NCBI GenBank assembly: GCA_017557635.1
Contig: JAFYYH010000002.1
Coordinates: 18,101-82,100 of the forward strand
DNA from: Bacteroidaceae bacterium
GTDB lineage: Bacteria > Bacteroidota > Bacteroidia > Bacteroidales > Bacteroidaceae
Reading direction: 5' to 3'
Length of the DNA stretch: 64,000 nucleotides
This document shows, piece by piece, positions 9,163 through 18,484 of the stretch; position 1 is the first letter of the stretch, and each line of letters starts with the position of its first letter. The notes under the pieces are model-generated. The model was not told the origin of the DNA. It searched no databases and saw nothing but the letters and a program-made list of their open reading frames with translations. The translations under genes were made by a program, and so were the position numbers.

Positions 9163-10396
9163 GCAGGGAAGAATCTCCGTAACTGAGGAAACGGAAATCG
9201 TTCTTCAGGGCGTAATCGTAGATTTTTTTCCAGTCGCCGTTTACAAAGGCTGATACCAGCAGGAGCAGGGTGCTTTGAGGCTGGTGGAAATTGGTGACCA
9301 TCATCTTGACGATGTGGTACTTGTAACCCGGCGCTATGATAATCTGAGTGCTTGTCTTAAGCACATCCAAATGATGACGGTCCAGGTAATCCAGTATGCA
9401 CTGGAGAGCTTGGACCGATGTCATATCCGGCTCCGTCTCATAAGGAGTCCACTGATTGACATGCATCTCCTCCTCAGTAGCATCCGGGTGAGTGCTAAGG
9501 AAAACGCCGATATAGTAAAGGCTCTCAATGGTGCGGACCGATGTAGTTCCCACGGCAATAGTCTCCCCGCCATGAGCAATCAGTTTCTCAATGGTGCCGC
9601 GCTTTACGGCAATGAACTCAGTATGCATCTCATGCCCACTGATCTCCTCCGACTTAACCGGCCGGAAAGTACCAGCACCAACATGCAAAGTAAGCTCCTC
9701 CCGATCAATCCCATGCTCATCCAAATCCTTGAGAACCCTCTCGGTAAAATGAAGTCCGGCAGTAGGAGCCGCCACACTACCCTTAATCTTTGAATAAACC
9801 GTCTGATAAGTAGTCTTGTCACTCTCCTGCGACTCACGGTTCAAATAAGGAGGAATAGGAATCTCCCCCACAGCCTCCAAAAGCTCAGCCCAACTGATAC
9901 CACCGTCCCAACAAAAATCAATCCGATGGCTAGTCCCATGCAAAGCCCCGCGACGAGCCTCAAGAGTGATTGTGCGGTCACCAATCTGAACCGTATTGCG
10001 AAGCACAGGAGTATCCTCCTTCCACCGCTTAAGATTACCCACCAAGCAATACCAAGAACACCGCTCAGTCTGAGTAAACATAACCTGATAATCCGAAGGA
10101 TCAGCCGGTTCCAAAAGGAAAATCTCAATCAAAGCCCCAGTAGACTTAGGCCCCCCAGTAGCCTCCTTCCGGAAATGCAAACGAGCCTGAATCACCTTAG
10201 TATTATTAAAGATCATCAAAGCCCCCGTGGGAAGATACTCAGGAAGATTACGGAAAACATCATGACTAACCTCGCCATGTCTATACAGCAACAGCTTTGA
10301 ACTATCCCGCTCAGCAAGTGGGAATTTAGCAATCCGCTCATCAGGAAGCGGATAATTAAACTCACTTATCCTAATATGTTTTACCGCATCTGTCAT
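9152..10396 (-). CDS. queA: tRNA preQ1(34) S-adenosylmethionine ribosyltransferase-isomerase
   Basis: QueA (414 aa) transfers and isomerises the ribosyl moiety of SAM onto preQ1 at tRNA position 34, making epoxyqueuosine. Family hallmarks are the N-terminal FNYPLPDERIAKFPL, MIFNNTKVIQARL, the central AAPTAGLHFTERVL, HVGAGTFRPV and the C-terminal MVTNFHQPQSTLLLLVSAF. It is somewhat longer than the usual ~350-aa proteins because of insertions around residues 90-130 and 290-340, as is common in Bacteroidetes. A TAATTTTG box 11-18 bases before the ATG suggests a very short leader. It stands alone between a convergent lipoprotein gene and a palindromic element. Confidence 0.95.
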   Translation of the reverse strand: MTDAVKHIRISEFNYPLPDERIAKFPLAERDSSKLLLYRHGEVSHDVFRNLPEYLPTGALMIFNNTKVIQARLHFRKEATGGPKSTGALIEIFLLEPADPSDYQVMFTQTERCSWYCLVGNLKRWKEDTPVLRNTVQIGDRTITLEARRGALHGTSHRIDFCWDGGISWAELLEAVGEIPIPPYLNRESQESDKTTYQTVYSKIKGSVAAPTAGLHFTERVLKDLDEHGIDREELTLHVGAGTFRPVKSEEISGHEMHTEFIAVKRGTIEKLIAHGGETIAVGTTSVRTIESLYYIGVFLSTHPDATEEEMHVNQWTPYETEPDMTSVQALQCILDYLDRHHLDVLKTSTQIIIAPGYKYHIVKMMVTNFHQPQSTLLLLVSAFVNGDWKKIYDYALKNDFRFLSYGDSSLLIP

Positions 10397-10406
10397 ATTC
10401 AGCCTG

Positions 10407-10414
10407 CAAAATTA
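10407..10414 (-). promoter_or_regulatory. -7 box of the queA promoter
   Basis: TAATTTTG on the minus strand matches the consensus. The ATG at 10396 is only 11 bases from its last base, so the expected transcript start leaves about 6 untranslated bases. Confidence 0.55.
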
Positions 10415-10439
10415 CAAAGAATTTGAAAATCTACCACAC

Positions 10440-10645
10440 AGCAGAAATGGAGGTTGTTTTTTGGGGGATTGGCAGGCAAAACCATAGACGCCCATGTCTC
10501 TGTGAATGGGAGGGGCCCGCCTCAAGAAGATGCTCTGGAAGATGGGAACTTGTTCACGTCTTTCAGAGCGTCTTATTGTGGAAGGGAGGGATAGCGCGAA
10601 GCGCGTAGTTTTGACGTCAATGCCCCCAAAAAACAACCGGAATGC
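10440..10645 (-). repeat. Palindromic intergenic element, family A copy 2
   Basis: Second copy of the element at 8356-8612, in inverse orientation. Both ends carry GGTTGTTTTTTGGGGG followed by an ATTG motif and then CAAAAC, as imperfect ~30-bp terminal inverted repeats. The interior differs from copy 1 but has its own long hairpin: 16-base arms at about 10525-10540 and 10558-10573 that pair completely on the plus strand with two G-U wobbles. It separates queA from comF. No coding signal is seen inside. Confidence 0.65.
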
Positions 10646-10654
10646 GTTCCCCAA

Positions 10655-11374
10655 TTAATCAGCAACAGCCAGCGTAAACACACTAACTTTCAAGTCAGGA
10701 ATCCCAGCCTCCATAGCATCAATAAGAGAACAAAGAGTCGCCCCAGTAGTAATAACATCATCAATAATCAACACATGCTTACCAGCCAATAAAGAAGGAT
10801 CAGCAACCGCAAAAAGATCCTGAGCATTATTCCACCGTTGGTATTTGCCAAGGCCAGCCTGTTTAGAGTGTTCATGGACACGTTTGACAGCGTTGTTGAT
10901 TATAGGCAACCCGGTAGCCTGCCGAATCCCCTTAGCAATAAAAGAGCACTGGTTATACCCACGCTTAATCTCCTTCCAATAGGTAATAGGCATAGGAACA
11001 ATGCAGTCAATCCCCTCAAAGAACCCCTGAGAGATAAGCCCCTGGGCCCCCACCCGAGCCAGCCAAACCCCAACCTGAGGATGCCGCCAATACTTAAGAT
11101 GAAAAAGAATGTTCCTATAATCACTCTCCTTGCTGTAATGAAGCACCGAAGCCGCCCGAACCAGCCTCTTCTCAGTAAGAAGCATCCGCTCCGTAGGATT
11201 GATCTCATCCCTGCGGTATTCCAACCGCGGCATACCCAGATAACAAGTAACGCAAAGCTGCTCCTCAGAAGGATCAAGCCGATGCCCGCAAACCTTACAG
11301 TAATGCGGAAAAACAAACTCAAACAGCTTACGTACAATACCCGGGCGCCTGAAACCACCCGTCTCCATAATCAA
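10655..11374 (-). CDS. ComF family phosphoribosyltransferase-like protein
   Basis: A 239-aa ComF-type protein, a family linked to natural transformation and DNA uptake. It has an N-terminal four-cysteine zinc site (CKVCGHRL...CVTC), a central LHYSKESDYRNILFHLKYW segment, and a C-terminal PRTase fold with the PRPP-binding loop VLIIDDVITTGAT. It is the last gene of the purN-deoD-prmC-recX-comF operon and overlaps recX by 4 bases (ATGA). Whether this organism is competent cannot be told from one gene. Confidence 0.9.
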   Translation of the reverse strand: MIMETGGFRRPGIVRKLFEFVFPHYCKVCGHRLDPSEEQLCVTCYLGMPRLEYRRDEINPTERMLLTEKRLVRAASVLHYSKESDYRNILFHLKYWRHPQVGVWLARVGAQGLISQGFFEGIDCIVPMPITYWKEIKRGYNQCSFIAKGIRQATGLPIINNAVKRVHEHSKQAGLGKYQRWNNAQDLFAVADPSLLAGKHVLIIDDVITTGATLCSLIDAMEAGIPDLKVSVFTLAVAD

Positions 11375-11835
11375 TCATCAAGGGAATCCTGCACGTTAAG
11401 GACCTTGCGCACAAGCGCCGGCTCATAACCGCGGGAACAGACGGATTTCATGGTCTTCATCTTACGCTCATACTCAGTCGCCCCCTTAGTCTGGCGGTAA
11501 CGGGAGGCCACAACCTCCTTTAGAGCCGTCATATACTCATCCTCATCAATACGTGCCAGAGCCGCATCGGCCACATCGGCAGGGATGCGTTTCTGCCAGA
11601 GAGCCTGGCTAATCTTGACCCGTCCCCACTTGGCGAAACGGACCTTGTCATGGACAAAGGCGTCAGCATAACGCCCCTCATCCACATAACCCTCCTTAAC
11701 CAGGTACTTAAGGATAAGTGAAATTTCATCGGCCTCAACCTTGTGCCGTTCAAGCATGGCGCGAACCTCCGCGCAGCAATGCTCAGCCCCCGAGCAGTAT
11801 CGCTCGGCCAGTGTCTTTCCTTCAGATTCTGTCAT
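11371..11835 (-). CDS. recX: Regulatory protein RecX
   Basis: RecX-family protein of 154 aa, expected to bind RecA filaments and restrain their activity. It shows the three-helix tandem repeats of the family: residues near LILKYLVKEGYVDEGRYADAF and then KWGRVKISQALWQKRI are the diagnostic part. recA itself is not in the window. It overlaps prmC upstream and comF downstream by 4 bases each, so translation is probably coupled. Confidence 0.88.
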   Translation of the reverse strand: MTESEGKTLAERYCSGAEHCCAEVRAMLERHKVEADEISLILKYLVKEGYVDEGRYADAFVHDKVRFAKWGRVKISQALWQKRIPADVADAALARIDEDEYMTALKEVVASRYRQTKGATEYERKMKTMKSVCSRGYEPALVRKVLNVQDSLDD

Positions 11836-12662
11836 AGTATAGCTTTTATCATTCGTGGTTTTCCAAATATATCATTGCGGACCTCCACATCACGGTAGCC
11901 CGCACCCATAAGCATCTCCTTCATCTCCTCCACCAAAAGGGGATTGATCTCAAAGTATAACCGTCCGCCCGTATTAAGGGTCCGATGCCCGAACGCCGCA
12001 ATCGCCTTATAGAAAAGAAGCGGGTCCGAGTCCGATACAAACAGAGCCAGGTGAGGCTCAAACTCCAGCACCGTATCCTCCATCTGAGATTTCTCGGACT
12101 CCATGACATAGGGAGGGTTGCTGACAATAACATCGAACCTGCAATCAGAGTCAGCATTCAGAATATCCGCCTTGCAGAACTCGACCTGAGTGCCGTTCAA
12201 ACGGCTGTTCTCCCGAGCCACCTCAAGCGCCCCGTCGCTGATATCCCAGCCCTGCACCTTCCAGCCCGGAAGGCGGTGAGCCAGACTAACTGCAATGCAT
12301 CCGCTGCCCGTGCCCACATCCAGCAATGAGCCGGTCTGAGCGGCATCCTGAGCCACCCACTCCACAAGTTCCGCAGTCTCCGGACGAGGAATCAGAACAC
12401 GGCTGTCAACCCTGAAAGTAAGCCCGCAGAAAGGAGTTGACCCAATCACATACTGCAAAGGCTCTCCGTTAGACAGGCGTTCCAAAGCAGACTCCAAAAG
12501 CGCATCCCTTTTAGTATCGGGAGCCAGAGTCTCCTTGGTATAAAAAGCAAGAGCACTCACACCGAGCAGTTCGGTGCAGAGTGCCCTCTTTATCGTTTCA
12601 AGCTCCTGAGCGTCATAACGTCTGCCCAAGGCATCATCAATGCGCGCCAGCAGCCTCTTCAT
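11832..12662 (-). CDS. prmC: Peptide chain release factor N5-glutamine methyltransferase
   Basis: PrmC/HemK (276 aa) methylates the GGQ glutamine of release factors RF1 and RF2 using SAM. An N-terminal helical domain recognises the release factor. The catalytic domain has the SAM motif LLDVGTGSGCIAVSLAH and the NPPY motif (VSNPPYV) that binds the target glutamine. Length and order match the family. It sits between deoD (2 bases away) and recX (4-base overlap). Confidence 0.95.
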   Translation of the reverse strand: MKRLLARIDDALGRRYDAQELETIKRALCTELLGVSALAFYTKETLAPDTKRDALLESALERLSNGEPLQYVIGSTPFCGLTFRVDSRVLIPRPETAELVEWVAQDAAQTGSLLDVGTGSGCIAVSLAHRLPGWKVQGWDISDGALEVARENSRLNGTQVEFCKADILNADSDCRFDVIVSNPPYVMESEKSQMEDTVLEFEPHLALFVSDSDPLLFYKAIAAFGHRTLNTGGRLYFEINPLLVEEMKEMLMGAGYRDVEVRNDIFGKPRMIKAIL

Positions 12663-12664
12663 AA

Positions 12665-13378
12665 TCAGGCAATCTCAAGTGCCACTCTCATCATATTGGT
12701 AAAGCTGGTGCGGCGCTCCTCGGTAGAGGCATACTTGCGGTGAACCAGCTGGTCAGAGATAGTGCAGATGGTAAGAGCCTTCTTGCCCGCAGCGGCGGCA
12801 TTGATATAAAGACCGGCCGATTCCATCTCGACAGCCTTCACGCCGAACTTACCCCAAACCATCTGGAGGTTTGACTCATCATAGAACACATCGGCACTGT
12901 AGATGTTGCCCACCTGGAACTCAAAACCGTTCTCGCGAGCCACGCGGACAGCGTTCTCCAGCAGACCGTAATCGGCTATCGGCGCAAAACGGGCGGGGAA
13001 ACCGTACTGATGACCATAATCGGAGTCAGTGCAGGCAGCCTGTGCAAAGAGCATGTCACCTATTTTCATATCGGCACTCAGTGCACCGGCGGTACCAACC
13101 CTGATGATGTTCTCCACATCATAGAAGTTGTAAAGCTCATATGAGTAAATGCCTATTGAAGGGATACCCATACCGTGTCCCATGACCGATACGCGTTTAC
13201 CCTTGTAGAAACCTGTGTATCCCAGCATACCGCGGATCTCATTGAAGAGAACCGGATTATCCAGGTACTTCTCGGCTATGAACTTGGCGCGCAGAGGGTC
13301 GCCGCACATGATCACTGTCTTGGCTATATCGTCATATTGGGCGGCGATATGGGCCGACGGGGTATCTTCTCTACTCAT
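12665..13378 (-). CDS. deoD: Purine-nucleoside phosphorylase (DeoD type)
   Basis: A 237-aa hexameric-type nucleoside phosphorylase that splits purine (deoxy)ribonucleosides with phosphate for salvage. Signatures are TVIMCGDPLRAKFIAEKYL, GMLGYTGFYKGKRVSVMGHGMGIPS, the phosphate/ribose site RVGTAGAL, and VKAVEMESAGLY near the C-terminus. It follows purN by 2 bases, putting purine synthesis and salvage in one operon. Confidence 0.95.
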   Translation of the reverse strand: MSREDTPSAHIAAQYDDIAKTVIMCGDPLRAKFIAEKYLDNPVLFNEIRGMLGYTGFYKGKRVSVMGHGMGIPSIGIYSYELYNFYDVENIIRVGTAGALSADMKIGDMLFAQAACTDSDYGHQYGFPARFAPIADYGLLENAVRVARENGFEFQVGNIYSADVFYDESNLQMVWGKFGVKAVEMESAGLYINAAAAGKKALTICTISDQLVHRKYASTEERRTSFTNMMRVALEIA

Positions 13379-13380
13379 AA

Positions 13381-14049
13381 TTATTTCTCTTCAAGAGGAG
13401 GTGACACAATGCACCCCTCTATGTAATCAATCTTCTTTACGCTGCCTGCAGCCGGAGCCACAAATACCTTATGGCCCTCAATGCTGATACGGCCCTCCGA
13501 AAACCACTGCAGAGCCTGCGGGAAAATCCTGTGCTCCATGCGGTGAATCTGAGCCTCCAGCTCATCGACCGTACCGTTCACGGGCACACCTGCCTGAATG
13601 ATCACGGGACCCGCATCGAGTTCCGGAGTAACCAGATGAACCGAACAGCCGGTAATCCTTACACCATGCTCATAAGCGTCAACTATAGCTGTTGCACCCT
13701 TGAAACTGGGAAGCAGCGCCGGATGCAGATTCAGTATCCTGCCCTCATAAGCATTCACGAACACCTCACTCAAAATCCTCATCCAACCGGCCAGAGCAAT
13801 GGTATCAACATCATATTTGCGTAAATCCTCAACAACTATAGCGTCATACTCAGCCCTGTTCCGATGTCCCTTAGAAGGAATTATCTCCACCGGCACACCA
13901 AACTTACGGGCACGCTCAATCACCCCCGCATCCTCCTTATTGGTCAGAACCACCTTTACATCAGCATCCAACTTACCGGCACGCACAGCCTCAATTATAG
14001 CCTGCGCATTAGTACCATTGGCCGATGCCAGAATTGCTAATTTAATCAT
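13381..14049 (-). CDS. purN: Phosphoribosylglycinamide formyltransferase
   Basis: PurN (222 aa) formylates GAR with 10-formyl-THF in de novo purine synthesis. The protein starts at ATG 14049 (MIKLAILASANGTNAQAII). The longer ORF back to 14115 would run into the palindromic element and past the promoter, so I reject it. Visible catalytic features are the HPALLPSFKG loop with the conserved Asn-Leu-His-Pro, and VHLVTPELDAGPVIIQ with the conserved Asp. A TATTTTTG -7 box ends 7 bases before the ATG, so the mRNA is probably leaderless. It is first in a five-gene operon. Confidence 0.93.
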   Translation of the reverse strand: MIKLAILASANGTNAQAIIEAVRAGKLDADVKVVLTNKEDAGVIERARKFGVPVEIIPSKGHRNRAEYDAIVVEDLRKYDVDTIALAGWMRILSEVFVNAYEGRILNLHPALLPSFKGATAIVDAYEHGVRITGCSVHLVTPELDAGPVIIQAGVPVNGTVDELEAQIHRMEHRIFPQALQWFSEGRISIEGHKVFVAPAAGSVKKIDYIEGCIVSPPLEEK

Positions 14050-14055
14050 ACTCTG

Positions 14056-14063
14056 CAAAAATA
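14056..14063 (-). promoter_or_regulatory. -7 box of the purN operon promoter
   Basis: TATTTTTG on the minus strand. Its last base is 7 bases from the purN ATG, so the expected start leaves about 0-2 untranslated bases. The -33 region falls next to the left arm of the palindromic element at 14084. Confidence 0.55.
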
Positions 14064-14083
14064 GTGAAAATTTTGCCAAGTGC

Positions 14084-15849
<1,766 letters not shown>

Positions 15850-16125
15850 TTATTTGCCAACCACAGCCAGAACATCGCTCTGGCGCATAATCAGATATTT
15901 CTCTCCCTCAACTTCAAGTTCTGTACCTGAATACTTGCCGTAAAGAACCTGGTCACCTTTCTTGAGGACCATCTCCTCATCCTTGGTGCCGTTACCTACT
16001 GCAATTACCTCACCCTTAAGGGGTTTCTCCTTTGCTGTGTCAGGAATGATGATACCACCTACAGTCTTCTCCTCGGCTGCTGCCGGAAGTATCAGAACGC
16101 GGTCTGCTAATGGTTTAATGTTCAT
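15850..16125 (-). CDS. groS: Co-chaperonin GroES (10 kDa)
   Basis: GroES, 91 aa, the lid of the GroEL chamber. It has the expected [38 protein letters not shown] start with the mobile loop ([12 protein letters not shown]), and ends at the family's usual length. It is first in the groES-groL operon. The promoter upstream has an inverted repeat over the -33 region instead of a CIRCE site. Confidence 0.98.
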   Translation of the reverse strand: MNIKPLADRVLILPAAAEEKTVGGIIIPDTAKEKPLKGEVIAVGNGTKDEEMVLKKGDQVLYGKYSGTELEVEGEKYLIMRQSDVLAVVGK

Positions 16126-16190
16126 ATCTTTATTGTTTAAGTTATTTGTTTGCGACTTAAAAGCCCCTCATCGGGCAATGGGGTAAGAGC

Positions 16191-16249
16191 CAAAAATATG
16201 CCAAACTGCCATACGGGTGTAAAGTGTCACCAGTTATGACAGTTTGGCA
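16191..16249 (-). promoter_or_regulatory. groESL promoter with overlapping inverted repeat (candidate operator)
   Basis: A TATTTTTG -7 box occupies 16191-16198. Directly upstream are arms TGCCAAACTGCCATA (16199-16213) and TATGACAGTTTGGCA (16235-16249), 14 of 15 bases complementary, with a 21-base centre that holds the -33 candidate TTTA. The site would therefore overlap RNA polymerase contacts. No CIRCE repeat (TTAGCACTC) is present. Alternatively the hairpin plus the T-run is the terminator of cdaA; both uses are possible. Confidence 0.55.
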
Positions 16250-16263
16250 CAGTATAGGTTTAC

Positions 16264-17037
16264 TTATCTGACATTCTCAGAGAGATAACGCATCAGCCCG
16301 TCGGCTGTCATATCCCGCTGGAACGAGCCCTTGTGGAAGACCGATATGATTCCGGTCTCCTCGGATACCACCACTGCCACGGCGTTGGTCTTCTCGGCTA
16401 TGCCCATGGCAGAGCGGTGACGCAGGCCGAATGACTTGGGCAGTTCCTCTGACTGTGACACGGGCAATATGCAGGCAGCCGATTCAATGCGGTCACCCAC
16501 GATAATCATCGCACCGTCATGCAGCGGGCTGTTCTTGAAGAAGATGTTTTCGATAAGGAACTGGTTGATGTTGGCGTTCACCGCCTCGCCCGATGCAATC
16601 ACGTCATGCAGTTCATCGGTCTCACCTATGACAATCAGGGCGCCCTCCTTGTTGTGGCTCATGCTCTCACAAGCCTTTGCCACCGGCTCCCACTTGGTCA
16701 CATCCTGGCCGTTATGGCGGCGGACAAGCCAATGGAACAGCTTACGGGTACGGGTTGACGTTCCGATGTCACGGAAGAAGTGACGTATGTCATCGGCAAA
16801 CAGCACGATCAGGGCAATCACACCCACATCGACCAATTTGTTCATCACGGCTCCCAAGAGCTGCATTTTCAGGACCTGTGAAACTACGATCCAAACCAGG
16901 ATGAACACAAGGATTCCTATGAACATGTTGAGTGAACCGGTCCTCTTCATCAGTTTGTACAGATAGAAAAGTAGCAGCGAGACGCACACCACGTCTATGA
17001 TGTCCTTGATACCGAATGATACGAAATAGTCAACCAT
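16264..17037 (-). CDS. cdaA: Diadenylate cyclase CdaA (c-di-AMP synthase)
   Basis: Membrane-anchored diadenylate cyclase, 257 aa, that makes c-di-AMP from two ATP. Three N-terminal hydrophobic segments (about residues 10-80) precede the DAC domain, whose catalytic motifs SPLHDGAMIIVG (DGA) and GLRHRSAMG (RHR) are both intact. It is the last gene of murF-SGNH-folP-cdaA, 4 bases after folP. Association of cyclic di-AMP synthesis with cell-wall genes is known in Firmicutes (cdaA-glmM); here the neighbour is murF. Confidence 0.95.
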   Translation of the reverse strand: MVDYFVSFGIKDIIDVVCVSLLLFYLYKLMKRTGSLNMFIGILVFILVWIVVSQVLKMQLLGAVMNKLVDVGVIALIVLFADDIRHFFRDIGTSTRTRKLFHWLVRRHNGQDVTKWEPVAKACESMSHNKEGALIVIGETDELHDVIASGEAVNANINQFLIENIFFKNSPLHDGAMIIVGDRIESAACILPVSQSEELPKSFGLRHRSAMGIAEKTNAVAVVVSEETGIISVFHKGSFQRDMTADGLMRYLSENVR

Positions 17038-17041
17038 ATCT

Positions 17042-17812
17042 TTATCTGTTATCTTTTAACGCCTGCATAATCCTGACGGTATGGGCTGCCTCCTCCACGT
17101 CATGGACGCGTATCCAGTCGGCACCCTGCTCAATTGCCACCGTATTCATTACGATGGTAGCCGGCAACGCCTGCTCAGGAGTTATCTTAAGCAGTTTCCA
17201 CGCCATCGATTTGCGCGAGAGGGCCGACAATACCGGAAGTCCGAACTTGCAGAGTTCCGACTGATGGGCCAGCACGGTGTAGTTCTGCTCAACGGTCTTT
17301 CCGAATCCGTATCCGGGGTCCAGGATCACCTTGCGCTTTACATCCACGCCTGCCCTCTCCATTATCTGCAGCCTCTCCTTAAAGAATGACATCATCTCTC
17401 CCACAGGATCCTCCTTGATGGTTTCCGACCACATGAGCACATACTGCGCGCCCGTATCGGCCACCACTTTATACATGTCATCATTGCCCCCGTACACATC
17501 GTTTATGATGTCCACCTTCCACTCACGAACGCAGCGCTCTGCAATCTGCGGGCGGTAGGTGTCAACTGAGAGCAGTATGTCAGGGAACTCGGCACGGATG
17601 GCTTGGAGTCCCCATTCCAGGCGCTGCATCTCCTCCTCGGCCGATGCCTGCACGGCATTGGGTCTGGTGGAGCAGCCGCCTACGTCAATGGCATCGGCCC
17701 CATGGGAGATCATAAAGCGGACTCTTTCCAGAAGAGTGGTTTTGTCCTGAACACGTGACCCGCTCCAGAAGGAGTCAGGGGTCACGTTTATGATTCCCAT
17801 TATCTTTACCAT
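17042..17812 (-). CDS. folP: Dihydropteroate synthase
   Basis: FolP (256 aa) condenses p-aminobenzoate with dihydropterin pyrophosphate in folate synthesis and is the sulfonamide target. Signatures: MGIINVTPDSFWSGSR at the N-terminus, ADAIDVGGCSTRPNA, and KVILDPGYGFGKTVEQNY. It lies 1 base after the SGNH hydrolase gene and 4 before cdaA, in the murF-led operon. Confidence 0.95.
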   Translation of the reverse strand: MVKIMGIINVTPDSFWSGSRVQDKTTLLERVRFMISHGADAIDVGGCSTRPNAVQASAEEEMQRLEWGLQAIRAEFPDILLSVDTYRPQIAERCVREWKVDIINDVYGGNDDMYKVVADTGAQYVLMWSETIKEDPVGEMMSFFKERLQIMERAGVDVKRKVILDPGYGFGKTVEQNYTVLAHQSELCKFGLPVLSALSRKSMAWKLLKITPEQALPATIVMNTVAIEQGADWIRVHDVEEAAHTVRIMQALKDNR

Positions 17813-17813
17813 C

Positions 17814-18482
17814 TTACTTCTTCTCTGCGTCCAGGAAGGCCTGAATCTGCTCGGCGATCTTTGTCATACCGGCAGCTGTGGGGTGATTCATTCGCTTCTC
17901 GATGCCCTCTACAGCAATTACGGGTACACCGTAGTGCTTGCAGATCTCTCTCATTGACTCACCCAGGTTCTCTGACATGCCGTCATTGAGCAGAGAGTAT
18001 ATCTTCATCTTGGGATACAGGGCCTTGAGGTTGGCCAGCAGGTATGCAAAAGCGGGACGGTAGAAGTAGAGATCCTCCTTTGTCCAGTCTGAATACTTGT
18101 AGTCACCGAAGGGCTCGTGTGTCCAGTCGTCATTGGTACCGCCGAATATGAACAGGATATCGGGATCACCTATGCGGTTCAGACGTGTTACGAAAGCACG
18201 GTCTGAATAGTCGTCGTGGTTGTAGCCGCGGCAGCAAACGGTACTGCCTGACCATGAGTCGTTCTTTTCAAGAACCCAGCCGTTCTTCTCAATTACCTGA
18301 GCCCACCACTGCTGGCTCTGCTCTGTTACACCGCAGAACTGGTTGGGATAGAAAGTGTCATAATACTTGGGCATGGAACCCGTAAATGTTGAGTAGGAGT
18401 CACCCATTACGGAGACCTTCAACTGTGCGGAAATAACGCCGCAAACAAGAATGCTTACGAATAATGCAAAAAACTTTTTCAT
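17814..18482 (-). CDS. Secreted SGNH/GDSL-type hydrolase
   Basis: A 222-aa exported esterase or lipase-like protein. Residues 1-19 form a signal peptide ending in ISAQ. Block I is VMGDSYSTF (nucleophile Ser), block III is FGGTNDDW (oxyanion Asn), and block V is MNHPTAAGM, in which the His acts as base. The substrate is unknown; deacetylation of carbohydrate or peptidoglycan would fit the murF context but is inference. It is 2 bases after murF and 1 before folP. Confidence 0.82.
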   Translation of the reverse strand: MKKFFALFVSILVCGVISAQLKVSVMGDSYSTFTGSMPKYYDTFYPNQFCGVTEQSQQWWAQVIEKNGWVLEKNDSWSGSTVCCRGYNHDDYSDRAFVTRLNRIGDPDILFIFGGTNDDWTHEPFGDYKYSDWTKEDLYFYRPAFAYLLANLKALYPKMKIYSLLNDGMSENLGESMREICKHYGVPVIAVEGIEKRMNHPTAAGMTKIAEQIQAFLDAEKK

Positions 18483-18484
18483 AA

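Noticed and set aside
16126-16263. CIRCE (HrcA) site before groES
   Set aside because: No TTAGCACTC-N9-GAGTGCTAA; the inverted repeat present has a different sequence.
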